In this document: positions 25,871 to 39,193 of the stretch, piece after piece
Layout: every line of letters starts with the position of its first letter
How positions within the stretch are numbered: the stretch's first letter is position 1
The notes under the pieces: model-generated
Told to the model about the DNA's origin: nothing
What the model saw: the letters and a program-made list of their open reading frames with translations, nothing else
The model's database searches: none
Origin: Isoperla grammatica
Lineage: Eukaryota > Arthropoda > Insecta > Plecoptera > Perlodidae
Reading direction: 5' to 3'
DNA length: 64,000 nt
NCBI GenBank assembly: GCA_945910005.1
Contig: OX246739.1
Span: 12,312,292-12,376,291, forward strand
Made by a program: the position numbers and the translations under genes

Positions 25871-25897
25871 GGGGGCCCCCGCTTCGCGGGGGCCCCC
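25871..25897. repeat. GC-only subterminal hairpin of the hAT element
   Basis: Perfect 12-bp inverted repeat of Gs and Cs around a 3-base loop, about 40 bp inside the right end of the hAT element. Subterminal repeats of hAT elements are often transposase-binding; here the function is inferred. Confidence 0.6.
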
Positions 25898-26059
25898 CCG
25901 CCTTGCGGGGTTTGCGGGGCCTTCCGCTACGCCACTGATAAAGACACAAAGAAAATTCTGAAAGTACTAATAAGGAAGGATAAGAGATTATCAAGGGTCA
26001 GTTCGAAAGTCAATGCAAATATTTACTTCTAAGGAAACAAAAACATTATAGCAGCACAA

Positions 26060-26256
26060 TTAAAGCCCAAACCACAATTGTCGGCATCGTGATCGCAATT
26101 GGGCGGGATCGCAATCGTACATTTTCTCATGCTAGATCATTACGACATTACGATTGTATTGTAAACAGCACCATAAGAACCATGTAAATGAACTTCACCA
26201 CGATTTCCGGATTGCGATTGCAATCCCGATACCGACAATTGTGGTTGGAGCTTTAA
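26060..26256. mobile_element. MITE with TTAA target duplication (piggyBac/Kolobok type)
   Basis: Inverted ends of about 36 bp beginning AGCCCAAACCACAATTGTCG (left) and AGCTCCAACCACAATTGTCG (right, reverse complement), with a few mismatches. TTAA is directly outside each end (26060-26063 and 26253-26256). TTAA duplication plus terminal inverted repeats define piggyBac- or Kolobok-type elements. The interior is non-coding. Confidence 0.78.
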
Positions 26257-27407
26257 TTCAAGTACAAGTTTGTGTTGCCGAAGTAGTGCACGGTCTACTT
26301 CGGGCACTGCAGTTCACCCAGACGGATCACCACAGTGCAGCATTCTTTATTATCTCAGTATAGATAGAAGTCGACAGTCTAGAAAACCCATTTCGATATA
26401 ATCGAATATTTATCATATGAAACGCGAAGTCGAAGTCGACGCCGACGATAATATCAACTCGAACTTAATTAATTCATAAAGAAATGCAAACTAATACACA
26501 TTCCAGTTGAATTTCGGGGCATGCATAAGTTTATACAGAACGTACACAAAAGAATAAATCATGTCTTATTGTTCTCCTTCCAATTTCAATTTCTCAAGTT
26601 AATTGGAATTGTTTTCTGTGTGTGCGGCTCGGTAGTCGGAATAGAAGGCCCTGTTCGGCGCGCACGACGACGCTCCGGCGTCCCGCCCGCTTTGGGTCGG
26701 TTGCGTGAAATTAATTCAAAGTGGTACTTGATAAAGCAACGAGCTCATTCTGAATTCCGTCTCGTTGAAGTTCTTTCGTCTGCCCCTCTTTTCAACCCCC
26801 CCACCCCCCCTCTCCCCCTCCCACCCCCTCAGCCCGTGAGAGTCTGTATACGTCTTCTTTCATCACCATTTCTTATGGTAACAAATGTCTTACCCTGATG
26901 ATATACCAGAAGCAATGTGTACTACAACCAAGCTAAGCTATGCAGCATTGTAAACTATTTTCAAGTGGTTTAATGGTACCGTTATATACATAGATTCGAA
27001 AACAAAGTATGTAATACACGCTTCAACAAGAAAAAAAAACAAGCCGAGTACAACAAACCAGAGTTCGATGTCGCTTAAATGAGAACCATTTATCTCGAGT
27101 GGATTTGAACGTAGAATTAAATTTGTATTTGAAATCCAAATTTAAATCCAAATTTCGGCATTGTTTTAAACCTTGTTGAAGAACTTATCATTTTGAAATG
27201 CCAATTGTATAACACTTTTATGATTTATATGGGTAAACTTATAAGAAAGAAAATGCATACACGCCCGAGAAGACATAAAAAAACACGTGATGTTTTCCAT
27301 GTGTTTTTGACAAATAAAATTAATATAAATGGGAATCATCCCGGTACAGGTTAGGTATTCTAAATTGATGAGTGTGTTATTGTATGAAATCGAAAAAAAA
27401 TGAAATT
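26257..27407. other. Non-coding, with C-rich tract
   Basis: A 125-codon frame at 26521-26898 has a hydrophobic stretch near residues 18-40 and a proline-rich end produced by the C-rich tract at 26796-26830; no family recognised. The tract ends CCCCCTCAG, like a splice acceptor, with no defined exon. Confidence 0.5.
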
Positions 27408-27656
27408 ATATTTACAAGTGCAGTTATTGCAGTGTATTTACACGTGCAACTATTGCAGTGTATTTACACGCGCAACTATTGCAGTGTATTTACACGCGCA
27501 ACTATTGCAGTGCAACTATTGCAGTGTATTTACTCGTTCAACTATTGCAGTGTATTTACACGTACAACTATTGCAACGTATTTACATGAGCAACTACCGC
27601 AACGTATTTACTCGTTCAACTATTGCACTGTATTTACACGTGCAACTATTGCAACG
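27408..27656. repeat. 26-bp minisatellite, about 10 units
   Basis: Units of TGTATTTACACGTGCAACTA plus TTGCAG repeat at 27426, 27452, 27478, 27504, 27544, 27570, 27596, 27622 and 27648, with one 14-bp truncated unit at 27504-27517. Sequence drift is greater in the right half. The unit length is not a multiple of three, yet two forward frames stay open across it; I regard these as incidental. Confidence 0.95.
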
Positions 27657-28766
27657 AGAGTAGCATGATTGTCTATTCCCTCCGTCTGCCAGTGAAGTAT
27701 TTGGAATATCTCCGGGTACAACGCAGGGGTTGGTCCCATGATTCAGAGCCTGCACACAGTTGGCGCGAGGCACCGTCTGAATCATGGATGGTCTTATATC
27801 TCACCCCCAAGACACAAGAACTGCAATATCACTTGATTCATAGAAGCCTGCAATAGACATTTACTATCAGAAGACGCTACATCAGTTGGCTTTCTCTATA
27901 CAGATCAACAGTTTAAAACCGTACTGCTTCCAAAGCAGGCTTCCAAAAGCTGCGTTCGTCTGTCCTACAACTTTACACTAGTGTTCGTCAGTGTAAGTAG
28001 CTACTTGGTCGGCAAAAAGTAGAACTATTCCTATCGAAATATTGATTTATTTTAAATTAAATAAAGTGATATTTAATTTGTGTAACCGTAAAATATTATG
28101 TATCTTCATCCATTAGGAAATTGGCATGACATCGAAAATTAATAAAGGACATTAATTTGTATCAGTTGTTCTAATGGAATATAAAATGTATAGTGTAACA
28201 TGACTGGGTTTGACTGGAAAATATTGCTACTTCTTCTATTTGGATAATATCCACTAAGAGAAGTATTACAGTAAGTAGGTTGCATAACTTCCTACGAAAA
28301 GATAAGAGGCGAGTTGACGACATTTTAATATGCTGTTAATGCCATGCACGAAAAAACTAGCGACTCTTAAATTAATTATAACGAAGATTAATCAAGCCTA
28401 AGGGTGGGTTTAATGTCTTACTTACTAAGTTCACAGCCAATTAGAAGCACGCAGAAACTAAGTTAACCTTACGGAACTTTTTGAACCCCACCTCCTGAAA
28501 TCGATAGGTTAATTATAGATAAAATGCTTAGTCAGTTTCTCTGGATCCAACAAAAGAAGGGTCAGTAATAAAAACGCAATTCAAAGTCACCACAGTCCCA
28601 CACACACACATCTCACCCTAAATTCAGAACTCTTCCATTTCCTGTCTATAGAGTCAGCTTCCTGGGGACCGCCTGGTCAAGTTGTCGCGCGACAGGAAAT
28701 TAAAGAAGCTTCTTGAAGGTGATCGGAGGTTACGTTCGTCTCGTCTAGACATTCGCCAGGAGATCG

Positions 28767-28815
<49 letters not shown>

Positions 28816-30456
28816 GGGGGGGAGCATTAATCGACGTCTTCCTCGCACTTAAATTAGTCAAACATTATTGACGTTTGCATTTCAATAAAAAGTCGAAGTT
28901 TCTTCTACTTTTATGTCCAATCGTTCCATCCCATCATCTGTCGTTAAAATTTCATGAACATGGATGAATACTTCGGAAAAGCGGATGTTGTAGACTCACT
29001 GTGGGGACTACAAGCTTAATACTGAATTTTAGTCGAGGCTTTCTATAAAGTTTCGTCGAGTTAGAAGAAAATAAGAACATATAACTTCGTTATTTCATGA
29101 GATAAGAAAAAGCGTAACTGATTCTCGTTGGTAGATGGAAGAGAGAAAAATTCCTTCCACCATGGAATCCATGCAAAATGTCACCGGAGAGACAGGACGC
29201 TATGCCAAGACGCCGGGTGAGAATTTCCCTATAAGAGCAGTTGGGTCTCGCGGAATTTGGAACTCACATATCCCACATGAGCCGGCAGTTCGCGCTCCTT
29301 ATAAAGGAGGAATGTGATTGCGGGGGAAACTTGAAGACTGCTCAGGCCATATTGGAATCTACTATCAACAACGCTTGCAGACATGCTGAATAGGTCGTTC
29401 ATTCTTTTTCACTTCGCGATGCAAAAACGGAAATTAAAAAATACTTCGCAGCATACGATATTATATATAGTGAAAATTCCATTTTTAACAACACATTCTT
29501 TTCTCCAGCAGACCTACATTATTGCTTTGGAAATATAGAGCATTTTCAGCCCGTTGCTGCTTCTCTGACGTCTAACCTCACACCCTGGAGAACTAAAACA
29601 AGTGAAGGTCTTCTAAGAGAAGGAATGTGGTAAGTGGCCACAGACCTACCCAGCCGACCTGATTTCCACACACGAAATACGAGAAAATCTCCTTTATTAC
29701 TGTTTTACATGTACAGCCTAGGCGTAACTCTAGTCAGAAAACCAATAACAATACCAATATTATTTATATACGTATAAGCACCAACTGAGTTGCTTATTTT
29801 TGCCAATCATAAACGACGAAGCAACAACAACGTATACATTAATGTTTGGATTTCTCTTTTTTTTATTATAATGATAACACAATAGTTTTTCCAAAAACAA
29901 AGCCACAGGGTTCTACAAAGCAAAGCGAGTATCCGAACACACCCCCCCAATCGAAACAACAAATATGTGTCGTTTATTTTTAACAAACATTTAGACAAAT
30001 ATTTTCTCATGTGCGGATAGGAAAATAAATGTATATTATTTGGTTTCGTTTGAACTCTGACATCTAGGACGTACACAGCTGGTGCTGTTGTACAGTATCT
30101 ATTTATTCTGTCAAACGTGTGTGTGTTTATGGGGGAGGGGTGCGTCACACCGATGATGGAGAGTCAAGAGCAAAGAGTAAAACACACACTTGGATGTATT
30201 ATTTTATACACAGCCGTTTTAAAGCCAGTTGCGGACTACAGATCTCGTTACGATCTGTAGCATGTTATGTGACTTGAAGCGAGTTCATGTAGAATTATTG
30301 CGAAATCTATTTTAATTGTGACGTTGTCATTGAACATAAATGAATGAAACACTGGAATGAAATCATGTTTTTTTTTTAACTCTTTAAATAGTTTTGTATG
30401 TCTAGTTAAAGTTTCGTGTGACATTGTCTTTGGTGGAGGTGCCGGGTCAGAGACCA
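27657..30456. other. Non-coding unique DNA
   Basis: Contains a 12-bp inverted repeat (CCATGATTCAGA, 27736-27747 and 27776-27787) and the (GA)n at 28776. No gene recognised. Confidence 0.6.
28776..28819. repeat. (GA)n microsatellite
   Basis: About 44 bp of GA repeat with a few extra Gs at the right end; the serine/leucine-rich minus frame over it is not a gene. Confidence 0.95.
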
Positions 30457-30488
30457 AACATTATTATTATTATTATTATTATTATTTA
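30457..30488. repeat. (ATT)n microsatellite
   Basis: About ten ATT units in an AT-rich region. Confidence 0.93.
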
Positions 30489-30555
30489 TTTATCGTCATC
30501 AAACAGGTTACATAGAAACACACATGTTATACTGTGTACAAATGTCTAATGAGGA

Positions 30556-30612
30556 GAGGATGCAGGAAGCGAAACCACGTTCCATCCTTTTTGCCGAGTG
30601 TCCTGCATCCTC
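30556..30612. repeat. Inverted repeat, 12-bp perfect arms
   Basis: GAGGATGCAGGA and TCCTGCATCCTC, 33 bases apart. No target duplication seen. Confidence 0.5.
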
Positions 30613-33600
30613 CTTAGGATAGGACGCGCATTTACAACAACACAATTGCAGTGTAAAATATAATATTAAACTTAAAATTTGGCCTCTTTTAAAACGACAA
30701 GAGATAGTGAAAGTGCTGGCCAGGATAACGCAATAAGTACCATTTTTATGATTTCTGTTTTTTAATGGAATAATGTTGTATGTAACATAGCCAGCATAAT
30801 GTTGCCACATACCGGTGTACAAGAGTAAATGTTCGCCTTCAAATATTCACACTCGTGGTATGTTGAATTCGGTGCCGGGGTGAATTCGGTACATAACAAT
30901 ATAACCAAATACATTACAACCGATAAGGTATTTGATATAACCATGAAATAAAGATTGACTATTACATAATTCCTCGAATTCAATTGTTTCTCGTTGAATC
31001 ACGTCTTTATTTATCTCTATTTCTTACACATTTTCCTTGCCTTGCTTCCAATATTTTCCCTTTGTTCATAATACTTTTAATGAGTTCAATGTAACATTGT
31101 TTAACTTATTTGTCTTTTACGCTTCCTTAGTTTCAATGCTTTGAACTATCAGTAATGTCTTCATAATTATTTTTATCATCATTATCGCAACGAAACAGAT
31201 CTGTGGAAAAACCCAGAACTATACGTCGTACTTACAATTTTATTAATTATACCCTTCATGAATACTTCGCGTCCATCTGCACTACTAATCAGACCTATAA
31301 TTGAATTAGATAAACATAAAACATAATTTATAACCTACCATACATTAAAAATGTTTAAAATTAATTTTGCATTCGTTATAATACACATGATTACAATTTA
31401 TTGTTTAACTAGCGACTTAACCGCTATAGGTTATATGACGTCCGTCCCTTTACCTTCCTCCACCCATCAAAATGAAGCTGCTCATTTCGGTTGTGAAATC
31501 GAACCCATCTCTAATTCTACACATTTTGTTGAAATTATGCGATACATTCATTTCTAAACATATAAAATTAGAAAGTCGCGAGAAACAGGAAACAAAAAGG
31601 TATTAAACGCACTCTCATCACTTTGTCTCTCTGTAACAGGTGTGGTTAGAGAATATAAAACAGTACCCTATAGTAGTCTATTATGTATAGTGCTATAGTT
31701 TAAATAGCAGTTTCAATGCGAAAATAACTCCACGCGGATTCATTTTTCATAAAGTGACGCTCACAAAGAGACACGGAGACACGAGGGGTGTTGTCGCCGG
31801 TAAAGAATGTGACGAGCGCATGTGACAACTGACAGCGGTCCATTGTTTGCTAATGATCAAACAGAGCCGGAAGTGCCACATGCACGTGAAACAGCGCACG
31901 CGCTCGAGGCTGCATCACTGCAACGCGATCACACTTCCGCCCTCGGAGTAAATAGTAAACGTTGCATTTTGCTGTTGCGAAGCGACATAGGCAGCAGCAG
32001 AGAAGAACAGCAAGACAGATGCATTCTATGCGGCTCGGGAGGTTTCTGAATCTATGACATTGTCAGGCGAGCGTAGCGAGACATTCCATTCTACTTTTAT
32101 GGTATTCGTTTTGTTTTTTGTTTTTTTGTCTTGCGATAGCGGTCGAACAGAAAGTTTCATCAAGGTGAAATTTTGAACATCCACAATATTCGGTATGGAA
32201 AGAACTCCATTAGTATTGTGGCAAACTTGATAAAGATGTTACTCATAGTCATAATATCTAATAAATATAAGGCCTAAAGCATTACAGGAGAAGAATGAAG
32301 AAAACAATTAAAAACAATTAAAAAGAATTCAAAATCAACGCGTAGGGTTCGTCAAACAAAGTAACGCATTACAGGAGACGAATCAAAACTTGAATATTAC
32401 CATCACCAGCTTTAAAATCAAAGCTTACGTCAACCGGTAGTTTCTTCTCAGCCACACGCACGCACAGTCGTTGTCATGCAAGGGTCTTGTAAAGGGTTTT
32501 ATAGGACATGTGTCGGGTGTAGCATCACAGCCAAGGAATGTGTAATGGAATCCTTTGACACTGTTCTCCCCGGAAAAGTGCTTCTGAAGCAGAGGTTAGG
32601 CCGCCGTTGGGAGATTGCGGGATGCCAGGCATGAGGGGGAGGTGGGGGAGAATGTTACTTAGGTTCAGGGGTGGCAATGAGATGTTTTTGCCAAACATTC
32701 TGAAACTTCTTAGGCCGATGCTGGGAGCTGGAGCACCTCTGGACTAAAAACCCATTTCGTCCAACCCAAGCCTAAGACAAACCGTTTGATATATTTTCTT
32801 CTGCTTGGGTTTAGGTTTTACCTGCTTAGAGGCAACCGGTTTCTAATATCGGAGAACCTAGAAAGGGTAATATAGATTTTAAAAAAAGCACCCGCGCACG
32901 TCGCTCAACCTAAGTTGTAATCGGTATTACTATAATTAACCAAACAGAAAAAAATGCAATTATTAAATTTACGAAAAACCTGCAAATAATAAAGAAATTT
33001 ATTGCAAATTACGAAATAACAATAAACATATTTATAACGCATTATATTGCATATTGTTGATCAAAATCAGCAATGCACAGTCCGACGTTTCGTATCAATT
33101 CAATTGGCATTCATTTCTGTATACTTCATACATTATTGCGACCTCATCAAAGCTGCTTATGGTCGGTATCAGCACAGTGAAATTATTTTGAAAACACAAC
33201 TTAATGAATGAATTCAACAAGAGACTAGAAACGATGAATAAGTGACGTAGGACATAGATATACCGGAAGGCGGTTAATGATTTGCCCGTCCACGATGTTC
33301 GTGCCGACGCTTGTTCATGGGGTAAATAAACATGATAATCTTGACACCCCTTACAGTCATGTCCTTGACGAAAAAACCGAGGTGTATCAGTATCTAAGAA
33401 TAGTTATCGCCAAGAAGAAGTGATCCCTCTGTTCTTGTTATCCATCAACCTCTAGCATCCGGTAACAGTTCTTTCTAACAGCTCACAACTCAATCGAGCA
33501 CGCACGCACTAGACTCTTACAGTGGCGGATGCAACTTCGCCACTCCCGGTGAGGATACTCCAACAAACATACACTCTGCCACAAGGTTCATTTGACGGAA

Positions 33601-36600
33601 AATCGAGAGGATACCAACTGGTTAAAAATTATATTCATGGTCAAATATTTATTTATTTAATGGCTTTCATATTCAGTTATAAAAACTGATTTACAAAGGA
33701 GGACCTTAAATAAAACTAGACTATGCCAACAATTAATATTTGTTAGTAGTTCGCTGATACGTTGCTGATTTATATTTAAATCTAGATAGATACAGGCTAG
33801 ATTTGTATTAGAATAGGAATCGTGATAATGGTCTACAAGTAAAACACACAAATACAGCAAACTAACATCTTTTAACGTGTGCACTAATAAGCACGTTTAG
33901 AATGTGTGAGATGTTTGGTTTAAGTCGGCCCTTTCTATGTAGAGCATTTACACTTCCTTCCGTTTGTATTTGTTTATGGTCTGTCTTTTCAACGTTAACG
34001 CTAACACACGGAGGAAGCATTTAAAGGGACATAATGATGTCTGGTTTGAATCTGTATATTTTACAAAATATCAACAATGCTAGAATCCCGTTTTGTATTC
34101 ATAGAAGTGTTAAATTCTTCTATAGTTGAAAGCCGCGAACTGTATCCCAAAGGAAGTTATTTAGAGGGGGAAGCGACTGTGGTGTGGTTATATTTATATT
34201 GGCACTATTTCCCCGTACAATAGTTACTTGGCAAAGTAGATATTAGTATAGGAAGTATAAATGCACTGAGAATTCTAAAACGTTCATTCAGGTGTACATT
34301 TTTAACCGTAACCCTTTGAAAGAATTATTTTCATACAAACATTTATTTTCATTGGGTACATAAACAACTATTTTGTGAACGAATCGCTAAACTCGATTTT
34401 TTTTTAAATGAAACAACTGCATGTATAACCTGTTACTCTGTCTAATACGACAATGACGTTGAAAATACCTGTAACCGCAAGAGAATTTAAAGATATGCAA
34501 TGCTTTATGAATCTAACGCACTAACATCATGTCTAGGATTGTCAGCCAGTTAACACACACCACGCACTGTTACTGACAGATGTGACTGGCACGCGCATTG
34601 TGTGTGTGTGCACTTTTATGGGACTTTTAGTTCTCGCTTACACGTAAAAACATGTGTTCTACATTTTTCTTCCCGGTGGTATGGAGGTAACTTATAGGTC
34701 TTTGTTCTTGAATCACTTCTGTTGACATGATACGTTCCGTTATAAAGTTATATAACTTATTTATGAATTCAATCGACAAAATATGTAAAACGGGAAGAGA
34801 TCTTTAGCACTCATACTTTAAAAAGCTGGTGAAAAATAGACCATTTTAACTTTTAAAAATAAACTCCCTATAATTGAATCTTGTACCCTAAACATTTTTT
34901 ACTTTAAGAAAAATGGAAAAGCAGTGTAGCATGGCTTTTATATACCCTCATTTTCTAGTACGCAATCGTGATACAAATACTTTGATAGAGTTAACGGTTT
35001 CGATAAGTTGACTGCTGGTAAATCGACTGTATCAAACCGTAACGTTTTGGGCCATAGAGAGGCAAATGCGTTGCCGTTTCTCAAGCTGATCCCTTATTAA
35101 TGTGCAGCTAGATCCGCCTCGTGTGTAGGCGGAACAGCCCCTTATAGACAGTGAGTCTTGCTTATGAAGTCGGAAGGAAGGAGAGGGGGGGATCACATGT
35201 GTTCAGCTTCATCATCGTCAAGCGGCTTCCAGTTTACAAGATTAATGTTTCAGGGCAGGGCTTTCCATTACTTTGAATGGAGGTCCAAATGCAAGAAGCA
35301 ACACCACATAATATACCAGAGTGGGGTGATTAAGCTACCGTCTTTTTATGGTAGATTAAGAATGTTTTCAACGTTAAAGTTAACGAAATAAGCGATGTGT
35401 TATTAATAAGAACTGGGCATTCATAAAATACTGACAACGAATAACAACTTGACATTTACCAGACAAGAGCAACTGATTTAAATCTGAATGTAATGCACAT
35501 GCAATGTTTTCTTTGCTTGTAAATATCGGAGATCTAGACGAAGGCAATGGCGAGTCCAGCGATTCTGGGTAACAGGGTGTAAGCTGGATCAAGTGAATAA
35601 AAAACAAAAAAGCAAGACAGATCGTTTCTGGATGCAGTGTACCTCATATTTGTTTTCTCAGGTTTTAAATTTTTTAACAGTCTGCTATCGGGCTACAACG
35701 AGCAACTAGGTTATCCTTCAGCCATGTCTACCCTGTACAACAAAGTTAAGTTTGCGATACAGACACTGAGAAATCTTTCACAACGCGTCGTTATGAGTTC
35801 TTTGTTTTGAGAATTTTGAGTGGAAATAAAAACCCCTCCACTATCCGTGTAAAATGTAGTTATAATCAGGATGTTGGATTGGTTGCCTTATTTTTCAGAA
35901 TGAGTCAAATATAAAAGATGCCGATATGTTCAGATTAAAAGGGTTCGAAATTAACGTGGATTGCACACCTTGTTACCCGGAATATGTTTTTTCCGTCTTC
36001 CAGACTCCACTGTCCCTCCTCTGAGAGTCTGTAGCTTCGAAGACAGGGGAACAACGCACTTCCAAGTGTCAAGTGTGTCAACTAACACATAGATAGCGCT
36101 GCTAAGCAACCTCCTTATATCGCCATAGATGATTTAACAATAACACAACACTGAACATTTGACAGCTTAACTCCTCCTAGTTGCTTCCTTGCCAAATTTT
36201 TAATAGTTTATGAAATTGGCAAATCTTACAAGATTTCTGATACGCCATAAAAAGTTTTCAAATAAAACTCACAAAATCTGTTAACATAATGTTAACAGTC
36301 ATGTTTCCAACAAAAACATGACCTGTGGTCACCCATCTGGTGTACTTACACCCTTCTCGCACGGACTATCTCCCGTTTCAATCCATTAATTTCCAAGGTA
36401 GTGCTGCTGCCTGGGATGGGATGCGCGCTGCCTCAAGCAATGCGGTCAGCCTAGCTCTCGGCATTGGGGCGTAATGTGCAAACTTTCCCCCGGTCGTTAA
36501 TGGCGTGTTAAATGAGATAGTGCGTGATAAACGCGTAAGACGGTTTGATCAAGTACCACCGTAGACATTTTCGATGCTAATAATTAGATTTTCTTGAGCA

Positions 36601-39139
36601 AAGATCGACATTGTATGGGCTAGAATATCCCTATAAGAGAATATAGTGAAAATTAAATATGAAAAGCGAAGAGGTAAATGTTAGTTCCAGGACTAGACAG
36701 AACGATTGAGGAAACCATCATCAAATAGTTTGTATTGGATCGTACAGTGCTCGTTAATTAACTAGAACATACACCTCAACTCACCCATTAGTATGAGTAA
36801 ATGTTTAACAGAAAGGTGAGTTTAGCCAGAAATAATTATGCCGCAGATCCTTGCGTTGCGTTTATACCCCACTGTATAACTTGTAGTGTATCAAAACTAC
36901 ACAAAAGATGCAGCCTAGAGATGAATAATCAGTACGATATTGTATATTTATACGGAAATAAACACGCTGATAAAATGGTTGCGTTTCGAGTGCAACGCCA
37001 CTTGTCAATGTAATTGTTCGTGTTGGTGTTTAGGCACTTGATCGGTCATCGATTGACCCGATCGTTATGGTACAACACCCGAGGCCATTTGAGAGTTGAA
37101 TAAATATAAAACTCGGAAACAAAACATTGAATCTGATAAACAACGATGTATACATTTAAATTCAGCGTTTACTGTGTCCTTCGTTAACTCACTCACAATA
37201 CATGCGTCGATCACCATTACATGTATTTTAAATCTCACAACAGAATTCGGTGAAGTTACGCCAAAGGAATTAGCTCCAATACGCAGAGTTTACGTATATA
37301 GCGATTTTTTTTTTTGCTACGGTTTCGAGTGATTCGGGTGAACTGAGATATAATTGAAGAGTATATTCAAGCCCTCTGCGTTTCAATGATATAATACGGG
37401 ATGTGATTCGTTAGCATTTAAGCGCTTCCTTATACCTTTGTTTCGCATTGCTACAAACGATATTTTGCGCCCTGACTAGCGACATCTGCTTACACTAACG
37501 ACCCCCGCCCGAGAAACAACGCGAAATCTAACTAATCTCCCCAAAGAGAGAAGTAAAAATCAGCGGGAAAATTTTCAACTTTGCGTTGCGTTTCTATGGA
37601 TGATGTATCCCATCCATTGTATAATTCAAACACGTTTGGATAATTTTTGTCGGCAGTGTAGATATACGCTTTACCGTCCGAGCATTCTGGATAGAGTCTA
37701 AACCTCGTGTACATAAGCGGGGATGGAGTTGAGAGAGGATTAGATCTGTGTGAGGGAATCCTGGTGGACAACGTTTAGATTCAAAACTGTTTCAATGAGT
37801 GTTGGAATTGTATTTAGTAATTGTAATGTGTTCTAAAGAGTATCGTGCGTATAATACGGGACACAAACCTGACGTCACGCGTTAGAACAGGGAAAAGCAA
37901 AAACCGTGTAAGAATTCAATTGTGTTTTAATTATCTGTTAGACTAAAATAACGTGAAATACATAATAAAAAGCTTCAATTACCAACTAACAATGTACTTT
38001 AACAAATCCACGAAGTTGTGTGGCTAAAAAACAGAAGAAAACAATCGAAATTATGAACATTTTAATTCTAAATCCGTACATGGGTTTTCAACAAATTTGG
38101 CTAGACAGTGTACATGAGTACAATCCTCATTTTGGAATGTCTGTATGAGAAGTGACGCTAAAAATCCAATCCAATGCGTGATTGAATAATGTATACTTCA
38201 TACTCCCACCATGCAGATTGCAGACGTAAGGTAACAGAGAAGACTATGTAGGACTGAAGCTCACTTTTAAAACAAAGTTTAGAACGCAAGAGAAAGGACT
38301 TCAGGCAATACAAAAAACATATGAAATTAACGTTTCCAACGGTAGTTTCTCAAGAACAGTGCCATTTAAAGATCGGTGGGTGTAATATTGAAAGAAATCA
38401 TGAAAACGTATTTTGTCTACATTGAATTTATCGGGTAACTTTATAAAACTGATTTTAAAATCAAATCCCGTTAAAGGTATCACTTTTCTCAATATCTTAA
38501 AGCGTTATCAAGCTATCAAAACAAAAGCTTAGCGAGGTAGGTCCCCTTTATACGTTAGTCTGTCCCTCTTAAGTCTCAAACCAAAGTTAAACAAATTGAT
38601 TGAAACCTTAATAATGTAGTACATAGTACACATTACCAGTACGCAAAGTAAAACATGTCACATGTATGTTTTCCGGCTTCCCAACAACGAGAAGGAGAAT
38701 ATGGCTTTGTCCCTCTGACCGTCCGTGCACATGCGCACTAGAGCAACGTAGTTGCTATATCCGTTCCGTTACGCCTCAATGGATGCTTGTAATCGCCTTA
38801 TGAAAGCGCGCTACGCTCATTCGCACTGAATGAGACGTGAAATTTTGATAGTCGAGAGGAAGTCTACTCGACTTCATTGCGGGGGGGGGGGGGGGGGAAT
38901 ACACGCGCGTGCCCTAACCTCTCCTCTCCCTCATCTCTCTCTGGAACAAACACATCAACAATTTTCTCGTGTCTAAATTGAGGTAGTAAATAAGCGTTTT
39001 GTGGGTATATTAAAATGGGATGAAAACAAATTTGTAAATTTAGTAGGTGTTATATAGATCATCCAGATAGTATGGCGTACGAAAAAGATAAAGCTGTTGT
39101 TGAAAACATTAACCTCTCAGTGATGTTGTTTTGTTACAG
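30613..39139. other. Long non-coding stretch
   Basis: More than 8 kb without long frames, defined transposon ends or long tandem arrays. A CpG-richer patch at 31780-32050 holds a 75-codon frame. Bases 36440-36610 are low-repeat with TAAT motifs. A G17 run is at 38881-38897. A small hairpin AGTGGCG...CGCCACT is at 33524-33547. Confidence 0.6.
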
Positions 39140-39184
39140 ATCTGGCCACGACTGTTGTTGTGCGTATATAGAGGTGGCGGTGGA
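39140..39184 (+). other. Possible 45-bp microexon
   Basis: A good acceptor (TTTTGTTACAG) precedes 45 bp, a multiple of three, followed by a consensus donor GTGAGT. Two forward frames are open across it. The donor adjoins the 36-bp minisatellite, which would be intronic. Splice-like pairs arise by chance, so support is weak. Confidence 0.2.
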
Positions 39185-39193
39185 GTGAGTATG

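Larger units (their letters stand above)
24562..25937 (-). mobile_element. hAT DNA transposon, internally deleted
   Basis: The ends read CAGTGGCGTAGCG inward from both sides (13/13 match), a typical hAT terminus. The 8-bp duplication ataaagac sits exactly outside both ends (24554-24561 and 25938-25945), the hAT hallmark. The only coding trace is a C-terminal transposase piece on the minus strand at 25064-25294. At 1.4 kb it is too short for an autonomous hAT, so it is a deletion derivative that would need a transposase supplied elsewhere. Just inside the ends are GC-rich segments, including a strong hairpin at 25871-25897. Internal poly(C) lies at 24846-24863. The exact duplication shows a single insertion with its ends preserved. 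Confidence 0.93.

Noticed and set aside
26521..26898. 125-codon frame with a hydrophobic stretch
   Set aside because: The proline-rich end comes from a C-rich tract, there is no recognised family, and the N-terminal part is AT-rich and unremarkable.
27372..27668. 98-codon frame of repeated ATIAVYLH-type residues
   Set aside because: Follows the 26-bp minisatellite, is open in two forward frames, and has no other coding signal.
30613..39139. Host gene hidden in the long unannotated stretch
   Set aside because: No frame shows a recognisable domain, and I could not connect splice-site pairs into a model without transcript data.
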